A DNA stretch of 64,000 nt. Origin: Prosthecobacter vanneervenii. GTDB taxonomy: Bacteria; Verrucomicrobiota; Verrucomicrobiia; Verrucomicrobiales; Verrucomicrobiaceae. Below, piece by piece: positions 8,324-18,400 of this stretch. Each line of letters starts with the position of its first letter. The first letter of the stretch is position 1. The notes under the pieces are model-generated. The model saw nothing but the letters and a program-made list of their open reading frames with translations. It did no database searches and was not told where the DNA came from. The translations under genes were made by a program, and so were the position numbers. Where the stretch lies: contig NZ_JACHIG010000006.1 in NCBI RefSeq assembly GCF_014203095.1, forward strand, positions 1 through 64,000, in the 5' to 3' direction.

Positions 8324-8342
8324 TATATGATAACATCATATA
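8324..8342. repeat. Short perfect AT-rich inverted repeat
   Basis: TATATGAT and ATCATATA are separated by AAC. It stands out as an AT-rich patch within GC-rich sequence and is followed by a second dyad, CATGGATGCATGGGTATCCATG-like, at about 8358-8380. An operator or promoter is possible, but no gene follows it. Confidence 0.4.
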
Positions 8343-8626
8343 CCAAGAGCTGGCGTGCATGGATGCATGGGTATCCATGGGGGTGGGGCATGTCATGATT
8401 TCTTCATGACTGGCTGACGGTATGCCAGGAGGGTGGTGGTTGGCATTGTGCCCTGGCTCATACCATGAACAGCTGAAAACGGGTCTGTACGGGCTTGGGC
8501 ACTTTGCACGGGTGCGTGGCACTCCGGTCGTAGGTTGGGTGTGTTTGGCATCGAGAGCACACGCCTGCTCGACCGCCCCTCTGCCAAACCGCCCGACCAT
8601 CGGCGCATTCCTACGCCGTGGTGCTT

Positions 8627-8670
8627 GCCGTACGCTGGTGGACGGGCGGGCTGTCGCCACACCCATCCTA
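8627..8670 (+). repeat. Duplicated segment, copy 2
   Basis: TTGCCGTACGCTGGTGGACG runs straight into GGGCTGTCGCCACACCCATC, matching the two blocks of 8009-8084. The match is interrupted in copy 1 by about 33 extra bases. Confidence 0.55.
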
Positions 8671-8832
8671 CGTATGGCGGGCATGCACGCACTGGCTGCC
8701 TGGCTTGCCTTGAAGCCTCCGGCTGAACACAAAGTTTTTTCTTGAGAGCCGAATTTTCAGTGGCTTCGAAATCGACCCGTTTTCGTCGCACCGTGGTATC
8801 ACTCGTGCGCTCAGATGCCACAGGGTGCGCTG

Positions 8833-8888
8833 CTGAAAAAGTTTCCAAGTTTCCATCCCTAGAGGTGGAAACTCGGAAACTTTTCCAG
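8833..8888. repeat. 56-bp palindromic repeat, copy 2
   Basis: Arms 8833-8855 and 8866-8888 carry the same 10-nt loop TCCCTAGAGG as copy 1 and differ from it at only two positions (8848 and 8874). The similarity to copy 1 continues for a few bases outside the palindrome (CAGAGGxTATxG). It abuts the MITE-like element. Confidence 0.75.
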
Positions 8889-8893
8889 AGGCT

Positions 8894-9097
8894 ATAGCCT
8901 ATTGCAAAACAGACTTCCGAAAGGGATAGGTGGAGACACCCGGCGGAGGCTTGAGGACAAGCCTCCCTACCTCGCGCCGGGTGCGCGCATGCCCAGCGCA
9001 GGCAGGGCTGGCTGTCCCCAGCCAGCCACCGTCGGAGCCCATGAATTTCTCGCCACGAGAGTCCGCTAAAACGGAAATGAGTTTTGCGAATGGCTAT
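8894..9097. mobile_element. MITE-like element with imperfect terminal inverted repeats
   Basis: The left end reads ATAGCCTATTGCAAAAC then AGACTTCCG. The reverse complement of the right end reads ATAGCCATTCGCAAAAC then TCATTTCCG, so 20 of 26 positions match. The 204-bp element has no coding capacity and contains internal hairpins: GGAGGCTTGAGGACAAGCCTCC-type around 8945-8966 and GGCTGGCTGTCCCCAGCCAGCC-type around 9005-9026. Possible TA/TATA target duplications lie at both ends. The boundaries are read by eye and could shift by several bases. Confidence 0.5.
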
Positions 9098-9216
9098 ATA
9101 TTGTAGGGCTTCCTGGGGCCTCGTGGTGGAGGTGCATGGGGGGGCGGGATTTCTGTGTGCCAGACACACTCCTGGCCCAAGATCGCGCTTCGTGTCTCCA
9201 AAAGTGCCCCCTAGGC

Positions 9217-9347
9217 GGAAACGGGAAACGAAGGGGTTTTTCAGACGCTGGTGGAAACGAAGATGGAAACGAAGGCGCAGCTGCCCAGGGACTTTGGAAA
9301 CGAGACGGCAAGCGCGTGGAAACGAAGCCGGGAGACAGGAAACAAAA
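9217..9347 (+). repeat. GGAAACGA-word cluster 2
   Basis: Copies of GGAAACG(A/G) start at 9217, 9224, 9252, 9265, 9296 and 9318, with a diverged GGAAACAA at 9338. Upstream, GATC-GC-CTTCGTGTCTC (about 9181-9198) matches the sequence before cluster 1 (about 7684-7700). The two clusters therefore look like diverged copies of one larger module. This cluster ends only about 55 bases before the stop codon of the giant gene. Confidence 0.65.
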
Positions 9348-9403
9348 ATGAGCGCATTTCATGTCCATGATTTCACGCTCCGGCGGGCGCGGTTTCGTCA
9401 TCC

Positions 9404-12400
9404 TCACCAAGGCTGCGCTTGTTTCAGCAGGCCGGGGGCGGTGCGGATGAGGAAGTAGCCGTGGAAGGGGAAGAGGTTGGCGTCGGGGGCCGGGGCGGTC
9501 TGGGGCTTCCACGCGGGCGGGTTGGTGGTGCCATCGAGGTAGTAGCCGGTGTAGTCGGTGGCGCTCGGGGTGGTGTCGCCGTCCCAGATGCGGAGGCGGT
9601 CGGCGTTGTCTGGAGTGGTGCCGGAGGTCAGGCCGCTGACGGGGGCCTGCGTGACGACGGGCCAGCCGGGGGCGATGAGCTGGGTGCCAGCCACGAGCGC
9701 GGTGGCGAGGCTGGTCTGGCGGACTTCACCGGTGAACATGAGGACATTGCCCGCACCACGGATCTGCACCATGGCGGCTTCATGCGCGGCGAAGGGGCGT
9801 GCATTCATGCTGAGGATGTCGCTGATCCAGGAGCCGCTGGTGTTGGTGCAGGTGGTGTAGTTGCCTGCAGCGGGGTCAAAGAAGAGCACGCGGTCTTCGC
9901 TGCTGAAGGAGGCCGGAGGAAGAAGCACTGAAAGGGTGTGGTGCAGGCGGATGCAGATGTGTGCACCGGTCAGGCCACTGAGATCCTGCCCGCCCAGGAG
10001 CACCACGGTATTGCCGGAGCTGGCGGTGGCATCGATTTCAAAACGCTGTCCTGCCAGCGGGCCGTCGAGCGCCTCCAGGTAGAGCGAGCCTGCGGGCAGG
10101 GTGATGATGGCCGGGAGCATGACCTCGCTGCCGCTCACGGAGACGGCGCGTCCGGTGAAGAAGGCGGCATTGAGCAGCGGCATGCTGAAGGTGCGGGAGC
10201 CGGTGGCAAAGCTCTGGCGGCCCCAGCCCTGGATGGCGGAGGTCACGGTGGCTTCTGGGACGCCATCGCGGTTGGCGTCGAGATCCACGCGCAGGTGGAG
10301 GTAGCCGGCATCGAGGCCCTTGAAGACGAGCAGCTTTTCCAGCGTGCCATAGGCGCGGGTGAGCGTGCCGTCGGCGTTGATGGTGGTGGTGCTGGCCATG
10401 GAGAGCTTCTTCCAGGCGGAGGCCTTGCCGGACTGGGTCAGGTCGGTGAGGGTTTCCAGGCTGATGATGAGGTCATCGTGCGTGGCGGAGGGCACGGTGA
10501 GCAGGGCGGTGAGGCTGCCGGTGGAGTCGTGCGTGAGCGCAAAGCGGTTCGGCTGCAGCGGGCTGGCGGGATCGGTGCCCAGGGCGTATTCCAGCAGGTT
10601 GGGCAGGCCGTCTTCATCCGGATCGTCCGCAGGGCCGCCGATGGCGCTGTCCTGGCTCCAGGTGGCGAAGGTGGAGGCACCGGGCAGCACGCTGGCGACG
10701 AAGCCGCCGGTGACGATGTAGCGGCGGATGACCTCGCTGGCGGCGAAGCCGGTGCCTGCAGGTGCGACGATGCCGAGGTCGCGAGTGAGATCCACACGGG
10801 CGTCGATGGCGTCATCAGTGCTGCCTTCAGCGCCGGATTCCGCTGTGCCTACCGGGCAGAATCCGGGGCGGAGGGTGAAGGCGGCGGTGCTGGCTCCGTT
10901 GGTGGCGGGGCTGTTGTTAAAGATCAGATCCTGGCCCACGTCATCGTCTCCAGCGACGACGGAGGACATGGGCAGCAGGCCTTCCAGAGGCATGCCAGTG
11001 GAGAACTGGGAAGCCGGGATGTGCAGGAAGTAGGTGCCCGGATTCAGGCCATCGAGGTAGTAGCGGCCTTTGCAGCTGCAGCCTGAGCTGCCCACGCTGA
11101 CTGGTGTGTCCACACCCGGGGTGGCACCCTGGGCGTAGAGCTCCACGTAGATGTTGCCAAGGCTTTCACCTTCATTGCGGCGGCCGTCGCCATTGATGTC
11201 GAGGAAGACGAAATTGCCCACGGTCACGCTGGACCAGAGTCCAAAGTCCACGGTCAGGTTGGTGTTGGGGTCGGTGTCGCCATCGGTGATGGATTCAGCG
11301 CCGCCGGAGAGATTGACGACAGGACTGAAGACAGGTGTGCCAGCGCCGCCGGGCTGCGCGCCGTCGTTGTTGTTGTCCACATTGTCATCAGCGGTGTCCG
11401 GTGTGCCGCCGGTGTAGAGGTAGTCGGCAGGCGGGGTGACTTTGACGTAGTAGTTGCCGGAGGGCAGGGAATTGAAGAGGTAGGCGCCGGTGGAGTCAGT
11501 GGTGAGGCTGCTGCCCACCTGCGTGTCTGCAGCGGTGCCGGTGCCGCCGATGGCGTTGTCATCTCCGGTGGTGAAGAGCTGCACGGTGGCACCAGCCACG
11601 CCGGGCTCGCCGCTGTCCTTGAGGCCGTTGTTGTTGGAGTCTTCAAAGACGAGGTTGCCGATGGAGAGCGTGAGCACCTGGATGCTGAGGCTGAAGGTCT
11701 GAGAGCAGCCGTAAGTGTCTGTGGCCTTCACATTCACCGGGAAGGTGCCCTTGGCCGCTGGTGTGCCGCTGATGATGCCGGTGGAGGAGAGGAGCACGCC
11801 GCTGGGCAGGTCCCCGCTCTGCAGGGTGTAGGTGTAGGGCGCGGTGCCGCCTGAGGCGGTGAGCGTCTGCGTGTAGGAGGTGCCCAGGTAGGCGAGCGGC
11901 AGCGCTCCGGAGGGCGTGAGGGAGAGCGCGGGGCAGACCGGAGTGACGGTGTAGTTTGCAGTGCCGGAGCAGCCGTCAGAGGCGGTGGCTTTGACGGTGA
12001 AGGTGGCCGTCGTGGTGCTGGTGGCGGTGCCGGAGAGCACGCCGCTGCTGCTCAGCGTGAGGCCTGCCGGCAGCGTGCCGCTGGTGATGGTGAAGGTGTA
12101 GGGCGAGACACCACCAGAGCCGCTGATCGTCTGTGAATAGGCCGTGCCAACGACTGGAGCGGTGAGCGTGGCAGGCGACTGAGTGATGACGGGGCAGATC
12201 TTGATGGAGGCCACGGCGCTGCCCTGGCAGCCATTCGCATCCGTGGCGCGGATGGTCACATTCACGCCGGTGCCATTCGATGTGGTGGGCGTGCCGCTGA
12301 TGACACCCGTGCTGGCATTCAGGGTGAGGCCCGCAGGCAGCGTGCCGCTGGTGACGGTCCATGAGCCGTAGGGGGCGATGCCGCCCGATGCCGTCATCGT

Positions 12401-15400
12401 CTGCGAGTAGGCCACACCCACGCCGCCGGTGGTCAGCGTGGCGGGAGTGACGGTGATGACCGGGCAGGCCGGAGTGACGGTGTAGCTGAGGGTGCCGGTG
12501 CAGGCATTGCCATCCGTGGCACGCACGGTGAAGGTGGCTGCCGCCGTGCTGGTGGGCGTGCCGGAGATGACGCCGGTGGTGCTGTTGAGGCTGAGGCCCG
12601 CTGGCAAGGCACCGCTGCTGATGGAGTAGGTCACGGTACCAAGACCGCCGCTGGAGGAGACGGTCTGCGAGTAGGCGGTGTTGACGGTGGCTGCAGGCAG
12701 TGTGGCAGGAGTGACGGTGATGGTCTGGCAGGCCGGAGTGAGCGTGTAGCTGCGGGTGCCGGGGCAGCCATTGGCATCGGTGGCGCTGATGGTGAAGGTG
12801 GCGCTGGCAACGGCGGTCGGAGTGCCGGAGAGCACGCCGGTGCTGGTGTTGAAGGTCAGGCCCGCAGGCAGAGTGCCGCTGGCAACCGCATACACGTAGG
12901 GCGAGACACCACCCGAGGCGCTGATCGTCTGTGAGTAGCTGGCACCAGCGGTGGCCGTGGCCAGCGTGGTGGGAGCGAGGGTCACGACGGGGCAGATTTT
13001 CAGCGAAATAGTGGCCGTAACCTGGCAGCCGCGTGCATCTGTGGTGCGCACGACGAAGCTGGTGGCCGCACCCGTGGAGGCCGTGGGGGTGCCGGAGATG
13101 ACGCCGGTGCTTGCATTCAAGCTGAGCCCTGCTGGCAGACTGCCGCTGGTGACCGTCCAGGAGGCATAGGGGCCCGTGCCGCCGCTGCCGCTGAGGGTTT
13201 GAGAGTAAGCCGTGCCTACGGTGCCGGTGGTGGCCGTGGTGGGGGAAATGGTGAGCGTGGGGCACACCGGTGTGAGGGTGTAGCTCTGGGTGCCAAAGCA
13301 GCCATTCGCATCTGTAGCCTTCACGGTGAAGGTGGCGCTGTTTGGGCTGTCAGGCGTGCCGCTGAGCACGCCGCTGCTGCTGAGCGTGGCCCAGGTGGGC
13401 AGCGTGCCGCTGGAGACCGTGTAGGTATAGGGGCTGGCGCCGCCGGTGGCGGTGATGGTCTGCGAGTAGGCGGTGCTGACCGTCGCTGTGGCAAGCGTGG
13501 CAGGGCTGACTGTGATGACCGGGCAGACCTGGATGAGGATGACCTGCGTGCCCTGGCAGCCGTAGTTGTCCGTGACACGAAGCGTGACGCTGACTCCGGC
13601 GCCGTTGCTGGTGGTGGGTGTGCCGGAGATCACACCGCCAGTGCTGAGGCTCAGACCTGCAGGCAGCGTGCCGCTGGTGACGGTCCATGAACTGTAGGGG
13701 GCAGTGCCGCCGCTGGCGGTGAGCGTCTGTGAGTAGGCCGTGCCCACGATGCCCTGGGCGCTCGTGACTGGCGTGATGCTGATGGCAGGGCAGTTCGGGG
13801 TGAGCGTGTAGCTCAGCGTGCCAGCGCAGCCATTCGCATCGGTGGCCTTCACGGAGAAGGTGGCGGCGGTGGTGCTGGTCGGCGTGCCAGTGATGACACC
13901 GGCGGAAGAAAGTGAGGCCCAGGCTGGAAGGCTGCCGCTGGCCAGAGTGTAGGTGTAGGGGGCCGTGCCGCCGCTGGCGGTGATGGTCTGAGAATAGGCC
14001 GTGCCGACCACCGGTGTGGTGAGCGTGGTGGGAGCGAGCGTGACGATGGGGCAGATCTGTAGCGTGATGGATTTGGAGCCCTGACAGCCGTAGGTATCCG
14101 TGGTGCGCACGGTGATGGTGGTGGCCGGAGAAGCGGTCGCTGTCGGGGTGCCGGAGATGACCCCCGCCGCACTGAGGTTCAGACCCGCAGGCAGCGTGCC
14201 GCTGGTGATCGTCCATGAGCCATACGGTGCGGTGCCTCCGGTGGCGCTCAGCGTGGTGGAGTAGGCCGTGCCGATGGTGCCCTGCGGCAGCGTGGACTGA
14301 GTGATGCTGATGGTGGGACAGACGGGGGTGATGGTGTAGCTCAGCGTGCCAGAGCAGCCATTGGCATCGGTGGCTTTGACGGAGAAGGTGGCGGCGGTGG
14401 TGCTGGTCGGTGTACCGCTCAGCACTCCGGAACTGCTCAGGGTAGCCCAGGTGGGCAGGGTGCCGCTGGCCAGTGAGAAGGTGTAAGGCGTGGCACCGCC
14501 GGAGCCAGCGAGCGTCTGTGAATACGCCGTGCCCACCACCGGCGCAGGCAGCGTGGCAGGGGTGAGTGTGACGACCGGGCAGATGATGAAGGTGGCGGTG
14601 CGTGTGCCAAAGCAGCCGTAGATGTCCGTGGCCTTGAAGGTGACGCTGACGCCTGCGCCGTTGCTGGAGGTGGGAGTGCCGGAGACCACACCGGTGCTCG
14701 AATTCAACGAAAGGCCCGCAGGCAGCGTGCCGCTGCTCACGGAGTAGGTATAGGTGCCGTTGCCGCCGCTGGCGGAGATCGTCTGAGAGTAAGCCGTATT
14801 GATGCTGCCGCTGGGAAGCGTGGTGGGGCTAACGACAATGGCAGGGCAGGCCGGAGTGAGGGTGTAGCTGGCCGTGCCGGTGCAGCTATAAATGTCTGCA
14901 GCCACCACGGTGAAGGTGGCCGCAGCACTGCTGGTGGGCGTGCCGGAGATGACACCCGTGCTGCTCATGGTGAGCCCCGCAGGCAGCGAGCCGCTGCCGA
15001 TGCTGTAGGTGTAAGGCGTGCCCTGGCTGCCGCTGGCGGTCACACTTTGTGAGTAGGCGGTGCCAACCGTCGGCGTGGTCAGCGTGGTGGGAGAGAGTGC
15101 GATGGGCAGGCAGGTGATGGCGGCCATGTAGTCCTCCACTTCACCGATGCCGCTGGCGCCCACCGGCGTGGGATTCTGCGTGCTGGTGAGGCGGAAGCGC
15201 GCACCACGCTGGCCGGGGATGGCGGTGATGGGCACGATGAAGTTTACCGTCTGCACCGCTCCATTGGTGCCGGTGGCGATGGCGATGTTGGTGGCGATCT
15301 GCTCGCCGCTGTCGGTGAAGGAGCCGTTGTTGTTGTAGTCGATCCAGGCGTTGAGATAGCCGGTGGCTCCGCTGTTGTTGGTGACCACCACAGTGGCGTT

Positions 15401-18400
15401 GCCGGCGGTGCCGGGTGTCTGGCTGCCCAGAGTGACGCCGTCTTCGTCAGCGAGATTGGTGATGTCGTCGCCCGTGGCGGTGGAGTTGCGGGTGGAGACG
15501 TATTCGGTGTCTGCCAGAGCACCCATGCGCAGGTTGGAGCTGGCGATGCTGGAGGCATCCAGAGCGCCGTTCCAGTCGCCAAAGTCCGTCGTGGGCACCG
15601 CGATCACAGTCACGTAGTCTTCCACTTCACCATTGCCGATGTTGCCGGTGGCTCCGGGCGTGAGCACATCCGTGAGGCGAACACGCACGCCGACATTGGA
15701 GCCCGTGATGGCATTGGCCGGGACGGTGATGCTGAGGTTCTGCGTGGCATTGCTGCTGCCGGTGGGGATGCTGACATTCGTGGCGATCTGCTCGCTGCTG
15801 TCGGCAAAGGAGGCGTTGTTGTTGTAGTCGATCCAGACGTTGAGATAGGCGGTGGAGCCCGTGGTGTTGGTCACGGTCACGGGGATCGTGGCAGGAGCGC
15901 CTGCAATCATGGAGGGCAGGACCACGCCGTCTTCGTCAGCGAGGTTGGTGATGTCATCGCCCGTGGCGGTGGCGTTTTTGGTGGAGACGTACTCGGTGTC
16001 GATCAGCGCACCGAGGCGCAGGCCGCTGAGAGAGGTGGAAGCCGCATCCGCCATGGTGCTGAGGTCTCCATAATCGAGCAGCGGTGCCGCGATGGTGGTC
16101 ACGTAGTCCTCCACCTCGCCGCTGCCAGAGGCACCCGTGGAGCCGGGGGATGTGACGGAGGTGAGGCGCACACGCACACCGAGGCTGGTGCCTGTCAGTG
16201 CATTGGCAGGGATGGTGATGCTGAGATTTTGCGTGATGCCGCTGCTGCCGGTGGGGATGCTCACATTCGTGGCGATCTGCTCGCCGCTGTCGGTGAGCAC
16301 GCCGTTGTTGTTGTAGTCGATCCAGGCATTGAGATAAGCGGCGGAGCCCGTGTTGTTCGTCACCACCACAGGGATGGTGGCGGGAGCGCCTGCGGTCATC
16401 ACAGGCAGAGTCACGCCGTCTTCGTCAGCCTGATTGGTGATGTCATCGCCGGTGGCGGTGGTGTTGGTGGTGGCGGTGAATTCGGTGTCTTCCAGCAGAC
16501 CGAGGCGCAGGTTGCTGTTCATGGTGCTGGAGGCGCTGCCAAACTTGGTCAAGTCGCCAAAGTCCGTGGTGGGCACGGCGATGGTGGTCACGTAGTCCTC
16601 CACTTCGCCATTGCCGCCGCCTGTGCCGGTGGAGCCTGGAGAGATGGCGGAGGTGAGACGGAAGCGCACGCCGAGGCTGGTGCCGGTGGTGGCGGTGGCA
16701 GGCACGGTGATGTTTTGATTGAGCGTGGTGCCGCTGGAGCCGTTGGCCACGCTCACATTGGTGAGGATCTGCTCTCCGGTGTCGGTGAAGACACCATTGT
16801 TGTTGTAGTCGATCCACGCATTGAGATAAGCCGTCGCGCCGCTGGTGTTTGTGACGATCACCGGAATGGAATAGGAGCCGCCAGCGGTCATCGCGGGCAG
16901 GGCCACGCCGTCTTCGTCAGCCAGGTAGGTGATGTCATCTCCGGTGGCGGTGGCGTTTTTTGTGGAGCTGAATTCGGCGTCGATCAAAGAGCCGAGCTTG
17001 AGGGAGGAGACGATCGTGTTGGAGGCGTCCGCAGCACCGCTCCAGTCGCCGTAGTCGATGGTGGGGCCCACGATGTTGACCAAGTAGTCTTCCACTTCGC
17101 CCGTGCCGGAGGTGCCTGTGGGGCCGGGGCTGGACACGGAGGTGAGACGGAAGCGCACGCCCAGATTGGTGCCGGTCGTGGCGGTGTTGGGAACAGTGAT
17201 GGCAATGTTTCGGGTGGCGGCGGAGGTGCCGGTGGCGATGATGATGTTGGTGGCGATCTGCTCGCCGGAGTCGGTCAGGACGCCGTTGTTATTGTAGTCG
17301 ATCCAGGCGTTGAGGAAGGCGGAGGCACCGCTGGTGTTTGTCACCACGACCGGGATGGTGGCTGCCACGCCTGCGCTGAGGGAAGGCATCGTGACGCCGT
17401 CTTCGTCATCGCTGCCGGTGATGTCGTCACCTGTTGCCGCCGCATTCACCGTGGGGTTGTATTCTGCATCCACCAGCGCGCCCATGCGCAGCGCGGTGCT
17501 GGCCGTGCTGGAGGCATTGCCGAAGCCGTTGAAGTCGCTGTAGTCCAGCGTCGGGGCGGCGATGTTGATGACGTAGTCTTCGATCTCGCCCACGGCGGCA
17601 TTGGCACCCGTGGAGCCGGGAGAGGTCGGGGCGGAGAGGCGGAAGCGTGCGCCCACATTGGTGCCGGTCACCGCCGTGGTGGGCACGGTGAGGGTGATGT
17701 TGAAGGTGGTGCCGCTGCTGCCGGTGGGGATGTTGATGTTGGTGGCGATCTGTTCGCCAGCGTCTGTGAGCACACCGTTGTTGTTGTAGTCGATCCAGGC
17801 GTTGAGGTAACCGAGCGCGCCGGTGCTGTTGGTGATGACCACCGGGATCGTCACTGTCTGTCCTGCGGTCATGGAGGGCAGGGTGACGCCGTCTTCGTCG
17901 TCAATGCCGGTGGTGTCATCTCCTGTGGCGGTGGCGTTGCGGGTGGAGGCGTATTCGGCATCCACGCTGGCGCCCATCTGCAGGCTGGGGCTGATGCCCT
18001 GGGAGGCGTCTGCAAAGCCGCTGAAGTCACCAAAGTCCGTCGTCGGTGCGGTGATGTTGACCACGTAGTCTTCGATCTCGCCCGTGCCCACGTAGCCGGT
18101 GCTGCTCGGAGAGGCGGAGGAGGTCAGCATGGTGCGAACGCCGATGTTCACACCTGTCAGGGTGGTGGCCGGCACGGTGATGCTTAGATTTTGCGTGCTG
18201 TTGCTGGTGCCGGTGGCCACGGTCACATTGGTCACGATCTGCTCGCCTGGATCGGTGAGCACGCCGTTGCCATTGAAGTCGATCCAGGCATTGAAGTAGG
18301 CGGTTGTGCCCGAGGTGTTGGTGACCACGACAGGGATGACGGCCGGTCCACCCGCGATCATGGAAGGAAGCGTGACGCCATCTTCATCATCCACGCCGGT

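Larger units (their letters stand above)
7131..9403. other. 2.3-kb gene-free, repeat-built region
   Basis: Between the SPFH gene and the 3' end of the giant gene no frame looks like a gene. The longest frames (for example 7375-8019 plus and 8393-9169 minus) are translations of repeats and have no domain. The interval instead holds at least five repeat families, annotated separately: double hairpins, GGAAACGA word clusters, a duplicated 56-bp palindrome, a duplicated GGGCTGTCGCCACACCCATCCT-containing segment (given in parts), and a MITE-like element. Base composition swings sharply from G-rich to AT-rich patches such as 8318-8345. Confidence 0.7.

Noticed and set aside
8393..9169. 258-residue minus-strand frame in the repeat region
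   Set aside because: It translates straight through the 56-bp palindrome and MITE-like element, has no signal or domain, and its start context is poor.
7684..9347. Possible CRISPR-like array formed by GGAAACGA copies
   Set aside because: The shared word is only 8-10 bases, spacing varies from 7 to 41 bases, there are no spacer-sized unique inserts and no cas genes nearby.
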